In this document: piece after piece, positions 18,553 to 28,994 of the stretch
Numbering within the stretch: position 1 is the stretch's first letter
How the letters are laid out: every line of letters begins with the position of its first letter
Source: Clostridium sp.
Lineage (GTDB): Bacteria > Bacillota > Clostridia > Clostridiales > Clostridiaceae
Assembly (NCBI GenBank): GCA_017435645.1
Contig: JAFSER010000036.1
Span: 1 to 45,861, forward strand
DNA length: 45,861 nucleotides
Reading direction: 5' to 3'
Notes under the pieces: model-generated
Database searches by the model: none
Seen by the model: the letters and a program-made list of their open reading frames with translations, nothing else
What the model was told of the DNA's origin: nothing
Made by a program: the position numbers and the translations under genes

Positions 18553-18616
18553 TTAAATAGAAAGAGCGGGCACTTTAACTCCCACTCCAAGTTCTCGCTA
18601 TTAGTAAATTACTTCT
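18524..18616 (-). ncRNA. Structured rimP leader RNA or small RNA
   Basis: About 90 nt between the predicted start and the terminator. The centre folds as GAGTGGG / CCCGCTC (7 bp, one G-U, 10-nt loop, plus 18551-18590 region), closed by AUAG / CUAU. It is clearly more GC-rich than the surrounding intergenic DNA. It could be an attenuating leader for rimP-nusA-infB or a free-standing small RNA with leak-through. It lacks the T-box sequence and I recognise no riboswitch class. Confidence 0.55.
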
Positions 18617-18622
18617 TAAACT

Positions 18623-18651
18623 ATATTAGCACAATTTCCTAATTAATACAA
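18623..18651 (-). promoter_or_regulatory. Sigma-A promoter of the rimP-nusA-infB operon
   Basis: -35 TTGTAT (18651-18646), -10 TAATAT (18628-18623), spacer exactly 17 nt. Predicted start near 18616. The remainder of the polC-rimP gap (18652-18721) is AT-rich, with a 16-bp AT palindrome at 18701-18716 and no clear polC terminator. Confidence 0.75.
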
Positions 18652-18721
18652 GGGGTAGTAAGTAATTTATTAACTCCATTCTATTTATTACTTTCCCTTA
18701 TATAATAATTATTATACTTTT

Positions 18722-21700
18722 TTAGAATAAAGATAATTGGTTTGTTTCAGACATTCCTTCTAAACAACCATGATTACTTAAAGTTTCGATTATAGTTTTT
18801 GACACCTTTGCTCTTATTCTTAAATCTTCTTTAGAGATAAACTCCCCTTGCTTTCTTGCCTCAACTATACTCTTTGCAGCATTTTCTCCAACACCCTGCA
18901 ATGCACTAATAGGTGGTCTTATTCCGTCTTCCTCTATAGTAAATTTAGTTGCTTCAGAAATATATAAATCAACTTTTTTAAAATTAAGTCCTCTTGCATA
19001 AAGTTCATAAGATAATTCTAAAACAGTTATTAACCCTTTATCTTTTGCTGTTGCTTTATTACCTAATTCATAAAGTTCTTGTAATTTTGCCTGTATAGCA
19101 CCTGCTCCTTTACATATTAAATCTGCATCAAAATCATCTGCTCTTACTGAAAAATAAGTTGCATAATATGCTTCAGGATAATAAACCTTAAAGTATGCAA
19201 TTCTTACTGCCATCATAACATAAGCAACTGCATGGCCTTTAGGGAACATATATTTTATTCTCTTACAAGATTCTATATACCAATCTGGAACATTATTTTC
19301 CTTCATAGTTTTTTCAAATTCTTCTGTTAATCCCTTACCTTTTCTAACACTTTCCATAATAGTAAATGCCATCTTTGGTGGTACTCCAGCATACATTAAG
19401 TAAACCATAATATCATCTCTTGTAGAAATACAATCTTTTAGTGTTGTATATCCTTCTTTTATAAAATACTGAGCATTATTAAGCCACACATCTGTACCAT
19501 GTGATAATCCAGATATTCTAACTAAATCAGCAAAGCTCTTAGGTTGTGTATCTACTAACATACCTCTAACGAACTTCGTTCCAAATTCAGGTAATCCATA
19601 ACTACCTACCTCACAATTTAGTTCCTCTCTAGTAACCCCTAAAGCATCTGGTGATGTAAATAGCGATATTACTTTTTTATCATTTAACGGTATAGTCTTA
19701 GGATCTACTCCTGTTAAATCCTGAAGCATTCTAATCATAGTAGGATCATCATGTCCAAGTATATCAAGCTTTAAAAGTCTACCTGATATAGAATGGTAAT
19801 CAAAATGAGTTGTAGTTACATCTGAAGTTGGATCATCAGCAGGACGTTGTATAGGTGTAAAATTAAAGATTTCATTATCACTCGGAACAACCATAATTCC
19901 ACCTGGATGTTGTCCCGTAGTTCTCTTTATACCTGTGCAACCTATTGTTAATCTTTCTATTTCAGCACTAGATACTCTTAAATTTCTTTCATCAAGATAT
20001 TTTCTAACATAGCCATAAGCTGTTTTTTCTGCCACTGTACCTATTGTTCCTGCTTTAAATACATAACCTTTACCAAATAACACCTCAGTATACTTATGTA
20101 TTTCACCTTGGTTATCACCAGAGAAGTTAAGGTCAATATCTGGCTCCTTATCACCTTCAAAACCTAAAAAAGTTTCAAAAGGTATATCATGCCCATCCTT
20201 AATATATTTTGTACCACACTTAGTACAATTTTTATCCTCTAAATCAGCACCTGAACTTACAGAACCATCTAAGAAAAACTCTGAATTTTGACAATTAGGG
20301 CACACATAATGTGGTGGTAACCCATTAACTTCTGTTATATTAGACATTGTTGCTACAAAAGATGAACCAACAGAGCCTCTAGATCCAACCAAATATCCAT
20401 CTGATAAGGATTTAGCAACTAGCTTTTGAGCAATTAAATAAAGAACTGCATAACCATTATTAATAATAGAATTTAACTCTTTATCTAACCTTTTTTGAAC
20501 TATTTCTGGAAGGGGATTACCATAAATCGAGTGCACCTTTGCCATAGTCATTTCTCTTATCTCTTCATCAGCACCTTCAATTTTAGGCGGATAAGTTTCA
20601 TCTGGAATAGGCTTTAATACATCTATAGAATCTGCAATTATTCCAGGATTAGTTACCACTACCTCCTTTGCTGCATCTAAGCCTAAATATGAAAATTCTC
20701 TTAACATTTCTTCTGTAGTTTTAAAATACAATGGTGGCTGATTATCTGAGTCTGAAAATCCTTGTCCTGCCATTATTATTCTTCTAAAAACTTCATCTTG
20801 TGGTTCTAAAAAATGCACGTCTCCTGTTGCAACCACTAACTTATTTAATTCTTTTCCTAGTCTATATATTTTCTTGTTTAAATCTCTTAATTCTTCTTCG
20901 TCTTTAACATTCCCCTTATCTATTAAATAGCTATTATTTGCTATGGGCTGAATTTCTAAATAATCGTAAAATCTCATTATTTCTTTTAATTCTTCATCCG
21001 ACTTTCCATCCAATACAGCCCTATATACTTCCCCTGCTTCACAAGCTGATCCAATTATCAACTCTTCCCTCATTTCCATAAGTCTACTTTTTCTTATTCT
21101 AGCATTCTTTTGGAAATTATCTAAATGAGCTTCAGAAACTAACTTATATAAACTTTTCATTCCTTCCTGCGTTTTAGCAAAAATAATTATATGATAAGTT
21201 TTTTCTTTTTTTATATCCATCTTCTGAAGATATTCTCTATTAAGATCTTTTATATTATTTATATTTAGTTCTTCTACCATCTTTTTAATAGAAATTAAGA
21301 ATATTTCTGCTGTAGCCTTTGCATCATCAACTGCCCTATGATGATTTTCAAGCGATACTCCTAAATGTTTAGCAACTAAATTTAGCTTCACCCTTTTTAA
21401 GTCTGGATATAAAAATCTTGCAAGTGGCACAGTATCTACTATAGTTGAATTGAATTTCAAGCCTAAATCATTACAATTTTTCTTTATAAAACCTGTATCA
21501 AAAGCTGCATTATGAGCTACTACTGCACATCCATCTATAAAATCCATAAATTTAGGTAATACAATCTCTATAGAATCTGCATCCTTTACCATTTCATCTG
21601 TTATTCCAGTAAGTTCTGTAATTTTGTAAGGTATTTTACATTTAGGATAAACAAACTCACTAAAGGTATCTATAATTTCTCTGTTTTTTATTTTTACAGC

Positions 21701-23059
21701 TCCAATTTCTATTATTTTATCATTATTTGCAGAAAAACCTGTAGTTTCTATATCAAAAATAATATAAGTATCATTAAAATCTTCATCTTTATCATCAATA
21801 GCTATTGGTATTCCATCGTTAACTAAATATCCTTCTACTCCATATAAAACCTTAATTTTATTTTTCTTAGCTGCAATTTGTGCATCTGGAAAAGCTTGAA
21901 CTACTCCATGATCTGTAATTGCAATTGCTTTATGCCCCCATTTCGCAGCTCTTTCAATTATTTTTGATGGAGAAGTAACACCATCCATAGCGCTCATAGT
22001 TGTATGGCAATGAAGCTCTACTCTTTTTTCTTCAGCTTCATCTACTCTTTCCTTCTTAGTCATTCTAAGAATATCTCTTCCCATAATTACAACTTCTCTA
22101 CTATAGCTATCATATACAGCTTCTCCTCTTACCTTACAATACAATCCCTTTTTTACAGCCTCTAATACAGCCTCTGTTTCCTGCTCCTTTAAAAAACATT
22201 TTACTGTTATAGAACTTGTATAATCTGTAATGAAAAATGTAAGTATAGTCTTTTGAGTTCTTGTTTTTATAATATCTGTCTTAAAAACCTCACCTACTAT
22301 AGCAACTATCCCTGATGTTTCATCAATTTCTTTAATTGATATAGCTTCTTGACTTATAGATCTTCCTAAAATACTATTTTCACTTTTAGGCTCTCTTTTA
22401 AATTCACGTTTTTCATATGTCTTTTTAACCTTTTGCTCCTTAACTTCACTAACCTTCTTTTCACCTTGTGCTATAACTTCTTTAGATATTGATCTACCAC
22501 TAAATATTTCTTTTAATACCTTCTTTTCTATTTCTAACTTTTCTTCATAGCTATTTTTTTCTTCTAAATTATTATCATATACAAACTTAATTTTTGATTT
22601 AACTCCAAAAATACTTTCAATATTAAATGCAATTTTACTCTCAATATCTTTTGCATGTAAATGTTCATTTATCTTTTCATATCCACTTGTTATAATAACA
22701 GTATTCCCATTTACTTTTTTTATTCCCTTAGTTAGTACAGATCTAGATAGAGGAACTTTTTTCAAAATACTTGATACAACTTCAATCCAATGTTTTTCTA
22801 CTATTTCTTCTAAACTTAATGCAGATATATCCCTATAAAATAAAATTTCAATATCTATATTCATTTTTAAAGCCTTTTTTATAGCTCTTTTTACTTTATC
22901 TTCTTCTTCATTATCTAATCCATTTTTCCCTCTTAAAACTACTTTAAGTAGATTACTTTTCTTTAAATACTGAAACTTTATAATATTTATCTCTTTTTCT
23001 TCTAATGAATCTTCTTTATTTATTTCTTTTCTTATAAGATTTAAAGTATTTTCACTCAT
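18722..23059 (-). CDS. polC: DNA polymerase III alpha subunit, PolC type
   Basis: The Gram-positive replicative polymerase with built-in 3'-5' proofreading. In order: an N-terminal domain (1-225); an OB-fold (about 240-330); a PHP domain starting at [10 protein letters not shown] near residue 348; an exonuclease domain inserted in PHP (DIETTG near 436, [20 protein letters not shown] near 575); and a second PHP part. The polymerase core has zinc-binding CPNC...CTKC and catalytic [10 protein letters not shown] near 976. A C-terminal duplex-binding region ends in NQLSLF, a beta-clamp binding peptide. At 1445 aa it is full length. The ATG follows AAAGGAGG. It is separated from ispG by a 156-nt gap holding a long palindrome. 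Confidence 0.98.
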   Translation of the reverse strand: MSENTLNLIRKEINKEDSLEEKEINIIKFQYLKKSNLLKVVLRGKNGLDNEEEDKVKRAIKKALKMNIDIEILFYRDISALSLEEIVEKHWIEVVSSILKKVPLSRSVLTKGIKKVNGNTVIITSGYEKINEHLHAKDIESKIAFNIESIFGVKSKIKFVYDNNLEEKNSYEEKLEIEKKVLKEIFSGRSISKEVIAQGEKKVSEVKEQKVKKTYEKREFKREPKSENSILGRSISQEAISIKEIDETSGIVAIVGEVFKTDIIKTRTQKTILTFFITDYTSSITVKCFLKEQETEAVLEAVKKGLYCKVRGEAVYDSYSREVVIMGRDILRMTKKERVDEAEEKRVELHCHTTMSAMDGVTSPSKIIERAAKWGHKAIAITDHGVVQAFPDAQIAAKKNKIKVLYGVEGYLVNDGIPIAIDDKDEDFNDTYIIFDIETTGFSANNDKIIEIGAVKIKNREIIDTFSEFVYPKCKIPYKITELTGITDEMVKDADSIEIVLPKFMDFIDGCAVVAHNAAFDTGFIKKNCNDLGLKFNSTIVDTVPLARFLYPDLKRVKLNLVAKHLGVSLENHHRAVDDAKATAEIFLISIKKMVEELNINNIKDLNREYLQKMDIKKEKTYHIIIFAKTQEGMKSLYKLVSEAHLDNFQKNARIRKSRLMEMREELIIGSACEAGEVYRAVLDGKSDEELKEIMRFYDYLEIQPIANNSYLIDKGNVKDEEELRDLNKKIYRLGKELNKLVVATGDVHFLEPQDEVFRRIIMAGQGFSDSDNQPPLYFKTTEEMLREFSYLGLDAAKEVVVTNPGIIADSIDVLKPIPDETYPPKIEGADEEIREMTMAKVHSIYGNPLPEIVQKRLDKELNSIINNGYAVLYLIAQKLVAKSLSDGYLVGSRGSVGSSFVATMSNITEVNGLPPHYVCPNCQNSEFFLDGSVSSGADLEDKNCTKCGTKYIKDGHDIPFETFLGFEGDKEPDIDLNFSGDNQGEIHKYTEVLFGKGYVFKAGTIGTVAEKTAYGYVRKYLDERNLRVSSAEIERLTIGCTGIKRTTGQHPGGIMVVPSDNEIFNFTPIQRPADDPTSDVTTTHFDYHSISGRLLKLDILGHDDPTMIRMLQDLTGVDPKTIPLNDKKVISLFTSPDALGVTREELNCEVGSYGLPEFGTKFVRGMLVDTQPKSFADLVRISGLSHGTDVWLNNAQYFIKEGYTTLKDCISTRDDIMVYLMYAGVPPKMAFTIMESVRKGKGLTEEFEKTMKENNVPDWYIESCKRIKYMFPKGHAVAYVMMAVRIAYFKVYYPEAYYATYFSVRADDFDADLICKGAGAIQAKLQELYELGNKATAKDKGLITVLELSYELYARGLNFKKVDLYISEATKFTIEEDGIRPPISALQGVGENAAKSIVEARKQGEFISKEDLRIRAKVSKTIIETLSNHGCLEGMSETNQLSLF

Positions 23060-23088
23060 AGAAACCTCCTTTCGTTTTTATAACAAGA

Positions 23089-23150
23089 AATTGACAATGC
23101 ACAATGACCATTAAGTTATCCACTTAATTATTCATCATTCATTGTCAATT
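23089..23150. repeat. 62-bp imperfect palindrome between ispG and polC
   Basis: Outer arms AATTGACAATG and CATTGTCAATT are perfect over 11 bp. The centre ATTAAGT-TATCC-ACTTAAT is a perfect 7-bp hairpin. The segments between match only partly. The outer arms contain TTGACA on both strands. It lies about 20 nt upstream of the polC ribosome binding site and has no U-tract on either side. It resembles a small dispersed palindromic element more than a terminator; whether copies exist elsewhere cannot be seen from one window. Confidence 0.6.
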
Positions 23151-23215
23151 AAAACATTACATATTTTTTATTTCTATAAAACTTTTTATTTTTCTTATAA
23201 TTTAACAATAGAGTA

Positions 23216-24265
23216 TTACATGTTTTCTATTTCTTTCATTAACTCTTCTATTAAATCTTCTTCTTTTACTTTTCTAACAATTGTTCCTTTTTTGAATATT
23301 AATCCTATGCCCTTTCCACCAGCTATTCCAATATCAGCCTCTCTCGCTTCTCCTGGACCATTAACAGCACAGCCCATAACTGCAATTTTAATATCTTTAT
23401 TAACATTCTCTAATCTTTTTTCAACTTCCTGTGCAATTTTAATTAAATTTATTTGAGTTCTTCCACAAGTTGGACATGAGATAAATTGTAACCCACTTTT
23501 TCTTAAATCTAAAGCTTTAAGTATTTCCTTAGCAACTTTTATTTCTTCTATAGGATCGCTAGTTAATGATACTCTTATAGTATCTCCAATACCTTCTGCT
23601 AAAAGTGTACCAAGTCCTATACTCGATTTAATAGTTCCTCTAAATGGTGTTCCTGATTCAGTAACTCCCAAGTGAAGAGGATAATCACAACTTTCACTCA
23701 TCAATCTATAAGCTTCAATCATCATAACTACATCTGATGATTTAATAGATATTACTATATCATAAAATTCTAAATCCTCTAATATTCTGACATGCTTTAG
23801 GGCAGATTCAACTAACCCCTTAGCAGTAGGTTTTCCATCACGTTCTAATATTTCTTTTTCTAAAGATCCTGAGTTAACTCCTATTCTTATAGGAATACTT
23901 TTCTCCTTTGCTGCCTCAACTACAGCCTTTACTTTTTCAACACTCCCTATATTACCTGGATTAATTCTAAGTGCAGAAACACCATTTTCAATTGATTCTA
24001 AAGCAAGCCTATAATCAAAATGTATATCTGCTACTACAGGAATTGGTGAATTAGCACATATATCCTTTAAAGCTATTGCTGCTTCTTTATCAGGAACTGC
24101 ACATCTTATTATTTCACATCCAGCATTAAATAATTCATTTATTTGACATAATGTAGCTTCTACATCTCTTGTATCTGTATTAGTCATAGATTGAATAGAT
24201 ACTGGTGAATCTCCACCAACATATACACTTCCAACCTTAACTTTTTTAGTTATTTTTCTTTTCAT
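23216..24265 (-). CDS. ispG: 4-hydroxy-3-methylbut-2-en-1-yl diphosphate synthase (flavodoxin)
   Basis: The iron-sulfur enzyme that reduces MEcPP to HMBPP, the penultimate step of the MEP isoprenoid pathway. A TIM-barrel N-terminal part carries [10 protein letters not shown] and [14 protein letters not shown]. The C-terminal [4Fe-4S] ligands are C264, C267, C299 and E306 (SCPTC...[10 protein letters not shown]), matching the known E. coli ligands. Length 349 aa is typical. The ATG at 24265 follows AGAGGT, 13 nt after rseP. With dxr and uppS in the same neighbourhood, it forms an isoprenoid-to-undecaprenyl cluster. Confidence 0.97.
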   Translation of the reverse strand: MKRKITKKVKVGSVYVGGDSPVSIQSMTNTDTRDVEATLCQINELFNAGCEIIRCAVPDKEAAIALKDICANSPIPVVADIHFDYRLALESIENGVSALRINPGNIGSVEKVKAVVEAAKEKSIPIRIGVNSGSLEKEILERDGKPTAKGLVESALKHVRILEDLEFYDIVISIKSSDVVMMIEAYRLMSESCDYPLHLGVTESGTPFRGTIKSSIGLGTLLAEGIGDTIRVSLTSDPIEEIKVAKEILKALDLRKSGLQFISCPTCGRTQINLIKIAQEVEKRLENVNKDIKIAVMGCAVNGPGEAREADIGIAGGKGIGLIFKKGTIVRKVKEEDLIEELMKEIENM

Positions 24266-24278
24266 TTTAATACCTCTT

Positions 24279-25298
24279 CTATAGTTGTATTGGGAATAAT
24301 ATATCCTTTATTGTAACTAAAATCATAAGTCCAAACAATAATAACATTCCCAAGTAATTTAATGCTCCTACTACTTTATCAGGAACCTTTCTTCTAGTTA
24401 TAAGCTCTATAAGTAAAATTACAGACCATCCACCATCTAGTGCTGGAAATGGCAACATATTAAATACTGCTAAATTAATACTTATAAAGGCTAAGAAATT
24501 CATAAGATTCCATATACCATTCTTTGCAGCTACTCCAGTCATTCTTATAATTGAAACTGGTCCTCCTACATCAGTTTTTAAATTCAACTTTCCTGTAACT
24601 AAAAGCTTAAGACTTTTATATGTTTGACTTACTGTTGATATAGTATCCTTAAAACTTTGCTTTATACTTTGTAATATATTAGGATTTTCTACTCTTTCAT
24701 AAGTAAAACCTATTTTATACGACTCTACTCCATCTTCCTCCATTAACTTCGGAGTAATTACAAATTCTTTTTTCTCTCCATTTCTTTCAATTAAAAAATT
24801 AATAGGTTGGTCTTTAGACAATGCTAACTCTAAATAAACATCATCATCTGAAAAAACCTTACTTCCATTAACTTTTAAAAAGACATCACCTTCTTCTAGC
24901 CCAGCTTCTTTAGCAGGCATATTATCTAATAAACTTCCTACTACCGGAACTTGAAATCCAAACTTATTGTTTATTATAGCAAATATAATAACAGCAAAAA
25001 CAAAATTCATAAATGCCCCTGCTACAATAACACTAATTCTTCTTAATGGAGATTTAGAAGAAAAGCTTCTTTCATCTGAAACTTCTTCTTCCTCTCCCAT
25101 CATTTTAACATATCCTCCTATAGGAAACAAACTTATTGCATATTTAGTTTCTTTCCCATTTATCGAAAATATTTTTGGACCCATACCAATTGAAAATTCT
25201 TCAACCTTTATACCATTAACCTTTGCCATTATAAAATGACCAAGCTCATGTACTATAATAAGTAAACTAAAACCTAATAACGCATAAATAATATACAA
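24279..25298 (-). CDS. rseP: RIP metalloprotease RseP/RasP (site-2 protease)
   Basis: An intramembrane zinc protease that cleaves anti-sigma factors and other membrane substrates. The zinc motif is H17-E-L-G-H21 in the first membrane segment. A second segment near 95-110, a PDZ domain (about 115-200, with [19 protein letters not shown]) and the third zinc ligand region [11 protein letters not shown] complete the S2P plan. It has 339 aa. The start is TTG at 25298, preceded by GGAGGAG that overlaps the dxr stop codon; no ATG is available without losing HELGH. The dxr-rseP-ispG order is conserved in clostridia. Confidence 0.95.
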   Translation of the reverse strand: MYIIYALLGFSLLIIVHELGHFIMAKVNGIKVEEFSIGMGPKIFSINGKETKYAISLFPIGGYVKMMGEEEEVSDERSFSSKSPLRRISVIVAGAFMNFVFAVIIFAIINNKFGFQVPVVGSLLDNMPAKEAGLEEGDVFLKVNGSKVFSDDDVYLELALSKDQPINFLIERNGEKKEFVITPKLMEEDGVESYKIGFTYERVENPNILQSIKQSFKDTISTVSQTYKSLKLLVTGKLNLKTDVGGPVSIIRMTGVAAKNGIWNLMNFLAFISINLAVFNMLPFPALDGGWSVILLIELITRRKVPDKVVGALNYLGMLLLFGLMILVTIKDILFPIQL

Positions 25299-25310
25299 TA
25301 ATATCTCCTC

Positions 25311-26471
25311 CTAACTCCATCTATCCCTTACAAACCTTCTAACACGATTATCTAAATCAATAATATTATCTAAAGTTATTTCCTTTTTCTTTTCTTCTTT
25401 AAACTCCTCTAAAGCTTCTTCTATTATTATAGAAATATCTAAAAATCTAATTTTCTTTTCTAATAGTAAAGCTACAGCTTCTTCATTTGCTCCATTTAAT
25501 ATACACGGAGCTAATCCTCCTTCTTTACCCGCTTCATATGCAAGCTTTAAGCATTTAAATGTATCTACATCTGGTTTTTCAAATGTTAATGAGCTAATTT
25601 CATAAAAATTAAGACTTTTTGCAACTGCTTCCTTTCTTTCTTTTTTATTAATTGCATATTGAATTGGTAACTTCATATCAGGAGTTCCCATCTGAGCTAT
25701 AATACTAGCATCTTTATATTCTACCATTGAATGTATTATACTTTGAGGATGAACTACAACCTCTATATTTTCATATGGACAATTAAATAAAAAATGTGCT
25801 TCTATTACTTCTAAGCCTTTGTTCATCAATGTTGCAGAATCTATAGATATTTTTTTACCCATTTCCCACTTAGGATGTTTTAAAGCATCTTCAACAGTAA
25901 CACCCTTTAAATATTCTATATCTTTTCCTCTAAAAGGCCCCCCTGAAGCTGTTAAAATTATTTTTTTAATATCTTTTTCAGTATATCCATTTAAAGCTTG
26001 GAATATAGCACTATGTTCAGAATCAACTGGTAAGATATTCACATTCATATCCTTAGCTTTTTTCATAACTAATTCTCCAGCTACAACCAAGGTTTCTTTA
26101 TTAGCCAAAGCAATATCTTTTTTAGCTTCTATAGCTTTTATAGTTGGCCTTAACCCTATCATCCCTACAACAGAAGTTACTACCATATCTATTTCATCTA
26201 AAGAAGCTACTTTCTCTAATCCTTCAATTCCTGATAAAACAACTATATTCAAATTATTGCTTATACAGTAATCCTTAATTTTATTAGCACTTTCTTCATC
26301 CATCATAGCTACGTATTTCGGCTTAAATTCATTTATTATTTCTATTATTTTATTTACAGATGAATTTGCCGTAACACCTATTAATTCTATTTCATTACTA
26401 GAATTTCTTATAACATCTAAAGTTTGAGTTCCTATAGATCCTGTTGCTCCTAAAATTGAAATCTTCTTCAT
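25311..26471 (-). CDS. dxr: 1-deoxy-D-xylulose 5-phosphate reductoisomerase
   Basis: Converts DXP to MEP with NADPH, the committed step of the non-mevalonate isoprenoid pathway. The NADPH loop GATGSIG (8-14) and ALANKETLVVAG are seen. Metal and substrate residues lie in PVDSEHSAI and in the MNKGLEVIEAHFLF region. Length 386 aa is typical. The ATG at 26471 follows AGGAGG. It is separated from cdsA by 329 bp and a terminator, so it likely begins a new unit, dxr-rseP-ispG. Confidence 0.97.
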   Translation of the reverse strand: MKKISILGATGSIGTQTLDVIRNSSNEIELIGVTANSSVNKIIEIINEFKPKYVAMMDEESANKIKDYCISNNLNIVVLSGIEGLEKVASLDEIDMVVTSVVGMIGLRPTIKAIEAKKDIALANKETLVVAGELVMKKAKDMNVNILPVDSEHSAIFQALNGYTEKDIKKIILTASGGPFRGKDIEYLKGVTVEDALKHPKWEMGKKISIDSATLMNKGLEVIEAHFLFNCPYENIEVVVHPQSIIHSMVEYKDASIIAQMGTPDMKLPIQYAINKKERKEAVAKSLNFYEISSLTFEKPDVDTFKCLKLAYEAGKEGGLAPCILNGANEEAVALLLEKKIRFLDISIIIEEALEEFKEEKKKEITLDNIIDLDNRVRRFVRDRWS

Positions 26472-26750
26472 TTCTTCCTCCTAGTTTTTTCATTATTATA
26501 TATTAAGTATTTTAAATAATAAAAGAAATAAATTTTATTATCACTATAAATTTTAATATATAATTTCCAATAATATTATTTTATATTATTATTGCTATAA
26601 AAACAATTACTCTATATTACTATAGTCTTAAAAAGTAATATATTCCTACTTTAATTAATAATAATCTACTGCTATTTTTACTATATTATTAATATATTAT
26701 TTGTTTAAAAATACAATGCCTTTAATTAAATATACTGAAATATATTATTT
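26472..26750. other. AT-rich gap upstream of dxr
   Basis: No open frame or RNA gene is supported in this very AT-rich stretch between the cdsA terminator and dxr. It should contain a dxr promoter. The best candidate is -35 TTGTTT with -10 TAAAAT, spacer 17, in the middle of the region (about 26572-26605), but AT content makes chance matches likely. B. subtilis has cdsA and dxr adjacent. Confidence 0.4.
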
Positions 26751-26794
26751 AAAAAAAGAGCTATCTACTTAATTTTCAGTAAATAACTCTTTTT
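26751..26794 (-). terminator. Intrinsic terminator of cdsA
   Basis: A long stem just after the cdsA stop: minus-strand AGAGTTATTTACT pairs with AGTAGATAGCTCT (13 bp with two G-U), extended by A/U pairs and followed by seven U. The two mismatches on the plus strand become G-U pairs only in minus-strand RNA, which supports its direction. Confidence 0.9.
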
Positions 26795-26800
26795 ATAATA

Positions 26801-27595
26801 TTAAATTCCTACTATAAAAGTTAAGTAATAAAATACTACTACTGCATTAAATAAAATAGAATCAAATCTATCTAAAATACCACCATGTCCTGGTATTAAA
26901 TTACCATAATCTTTTATTCCAACATATCTTTTAATAGATGACGCTACTAAATCTCCAAACTGTCCCATAATTCCACATAAGGCACCAATTAAGAAAAAAT
27001 GAATAAGTTGAATCCCTTGTACATATGATAATGTAAAAACACCAAGCACTCCACATCCAATAGTACTTCCAAGTAATCCCCCAATTGCACCAGCTATAGT
27101 TTTTTTAGGACTTACTTTTGGACATAATTTTCTTTTTCCTAAATACTTTCCTGAATAATATGCTAAAGTATCCGCTGCCCAAGATCCAATAAATATTAGC
27201 CAAACTAAGAAAGCTCCACCTTGCTTATTTCCTACTAAAGGAATAAAACTAAATAATATTCCAACATATAAAAATCCTAATAATGTAACTGCTACATCTA
27301 CAAAATTATACTTTAAATTAATAATAGGTATTAATAATAACATAATCATAGCTAATATAAGTATATAAATTAAATAATTAAAATTATTTCCTATTAAATA
27401 AAATATACATACAAGTATGTATCCAACTATAGATATTGGATTAAATTCTTTCTGTTTTAAAGCCTTATAAAATTCATATAATCCAATAATAGAAATTACA
27501 AAAGTAAATCCTTTTAGCCATACTCCTCCTAAAAGAATAAAAAGTATAAAAGGTGCTATTACAGCTACCCCTAAATATCTGCTATTTAAACTCAT
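26801..27595 (-). CDS. cdsA: Phosphatidate cytidylyltransferase
   Basis: Makes CDP-diacylglycerol from phosphatidate and CTP, the branch-point precursor for phospholipids, including the substrate of PgsA at the other end of this window. The family signature is complete near residues 217-246: SSIKRYVGIKDYGNLIPGHG followed by GILDRFDS. About seven to eight hydrophobic membrane segments cover the rest. Length 264 aa is typical. The ATG at 27595 follows AGGTGGG, 18 nt after uppS. Confidence 0.96.
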   Translation of the reverse strand: MSLNSRYLGVAVIAPFILFILLGGVWLKGFTFVISIIGLYEFYKALKQKEFNPISIVGYILVCIFYLIGNNFNYLIYILILAMIMLLLIPIINLKYNFVDVAVTLLGFLYVGILFSFIPLVGNKQGGAFLVWLIFIGSWAADTLAYYSGKYLGKRKLCPKVSPKKTIAGAIGGLLGSTIGCGVLGVFTLSYVQGIQLIHFFLIGALCGIMGQFGDLVASSIKRYVGIKDYGNLIPGHGGILDRFDSILFNAVVVFYYLTFIVGI

Positions 27596-27613
27596 TTTCC
27601 CACCTCGAATATA

Positions 27614-28375
27614 CTATACTCCACCATATCGTCTATCTCTATGTTGATAATCATAAATGGCTTCATGTAAATGTTCTTCCTTAAAATCAGGCCAACAAAC
27701 ATTTGAATACCAAAACTCTGAGTAAGCACATTGCCACAGTAAGAAATTACTTATTCTTTGCTCACCAGACGGTCTTATAATTAAATCTGGGTCTGGGATA
27801 TTAACTGTATATAAATACTTTTCAAATAATTCTTCGTTAATATCTTCTAGATTTAAACTATTATTTTTAACTTTTTCAGATATAATCTTAACTGCTCTGA
27901 TTATCTCATCTCTCCCACCATAATTAAATGCTATATTAAGAACTATTCCTTTATTATTCTTTGTATTATCTATAGCATCTAAAACTTCTTTTTTAGTTTC
28001 ATATGGAAGTTTTTCAATATCACCTGAAAGTCTAATTACTACATCATTTTTATTTAAATCATTAAATTCACTTCTTAAATATTCTACTAATAACTTCATT
28101 AATGCTGAAACTTCATCTTCTGGTCTTCTCCAATTTTCAGTTGAAAAAGCATATAATGTAAGATATTTAATACCTAAAACATGGGCTTCTTTAATTACTC
28201 TTCTTATGGTTTCTACACCTGCTTTATGCCCCATAGTCCTTGGAAGTTTTCTTCTTTTAGCCCATCTTCCATTACCATCCATAATTATTGCTACATGTTT
28301 AGGAATATTATTTTTATCTAAAACTATTTCTTTTTTCTCTTCTTTACTTTTTGAATGTTTGAATATATCTAACAT
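27614..28375 (-). CDS. uppS: Isoprenyl transferase (undecaprenyl diphosphate synthase)
   Basis: A cis-prenyltransferase that builds the C55 carrier lipid for peptidoglycan and teichoic acid synthesis. The catalytic aspartate is D33 in AIIMDGNGRWAK. YAFSTENWRRP, FNYGGRDEI and the C-terminal RPSGEQRISNFLLWQ motif are present. Length 253 aa is typical. The ATG at 28375 follows GGAGG. A strong terminator lies only about 30 nt upstream, right at the frr stop. Confidence 0.97.
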   Translation of the reverse strand: MLDIFKHSKSKEEKKEIVLDKNNIPKHVAIIMDGNGRWAKRRKLPRTMGHKAGVETIRRVIKEAHVLGIKYLTLYAFSTENWRRPEDEVSALMKLLVEYLRSEFNDLNKNDVVIRLSGDIEKLPYETKKEVLDAIDNTKNNKGIVLNIAFNYGGRDEIIRAVKIISEKVKNNSLNLEDINEELFEKYLYTVNIPDPDLIIRPSGEQRISNFLLWQCAYSEFWYSNVCWPDFKEEHLHEAIYDYQHRDRRYGGV

Positions 28376-28404
28376 TTTTTATTTCCTCCATCATATTAAT
28401 ATGG

Positions 28405-28430
28405 AAAAAACCTGCTTTTAGCAGGTTTTA
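28405..28430 (-). terminator. Intrinsic terminator at the frr stop codon
   Basis: AAAACCTGC-TAAAA-GCAGGTTTTTT on the minus strand: 9-bp stem and six U. It begins with the frr stop codon itself. Only about 29 nt remain to the uppS start, so uppS-cdsA must rely on read-through or a promoter inside frr. Confidence 0.9.
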
Positions 28431-28985
28431 AATTGACATAATCTCTTTTTCTTTTGCCCCAACTAAAGAATCTACTTCTTTAACAAATGTATCTATTATT
28501 TTTTGAACCTTATCTTCTGAATTTTTTAGTTCATCTTCAGTTATGTTACCATCTTTTTTTAGCGCTTTAATCTTATCATTGGCTTCTCTTCTAATAGATC
28601 TTAATGCAACCTTTGCTTCTTCACCAGTTTTCTTAACAACTTTAACTAAATTCTTTCTAGTTTCTTCTGTTAATTCTGGAACTACTAATCTTATAACACT
28701 TCCATCATTAGAAGGGTTAATTCCTAAGTCTGACATTAATATAGCCTTTTCAATTTCCTTTATTAAACTTTTTTCCCAAGGTGATATTACTAATACTCTT
28801 GGCTCTGGAGCTGAAATATTTGCTACTTGACTTAATGGACATGGACTTCCATAATAATCAACTTTAATTCTATCTAACATTGTTGGGTTAGCTCTGCCAG
28901 CTCTTAAAGTTGATAAGTCTGATTTTAATACAGAAATAGTCTTCTTCATTTTATCTTCTGCTTTAACGATAATTTCTTTAATCAT
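28428..28985 (-). CDS. frr: Ribosome recycling factor
   Basis: Splits post-termination ribosomes with EF-G. The family pattern is clear: [25 protein letters not shown], then [14 protein letters not shown] and IRRIRREAND-like [11 protein letters not shown]. The length of 185 aa is standard. The ATG at 28985 follows AGGAGG, 9 nt after pyrH, so the two are cotranscribed. A terminator hairpin starts at its stop codon. Confidence 0.98.
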   Translation of the reverse strand: MIKEIIVKAEDKMKKTISVLKSDLSTLRAGRANPTMLDRIKVDYYGSPCPLSQVANISAPEPRVLVISPWEKSLIKEIEKAILMSDLGINPSNDGSVIRLVVPELTEETRKNLVKVVKKTGEEAKVALRSIRREANDKIKALKKDGNITEDELKNSEDKVQKIIDTFVKEVDSLVGAKEKEIMSI

Positions 28986-28994
28986 AATATCCTC

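Noticed and set aside
18524-18616. T-box riboswitch reading of the rimP leader
   Set aside because: There is no T-box sequence or specifier-loop architecture, the leader is too short, and the downstream genes are not aminoacyl-tRNA or amino acid genes.
25819-26271. A 150-codon plus-strand open frame opposite dxr
   Set aside because: Shadow of the dxr frame; no plausible initiation signal or recognisable domain.
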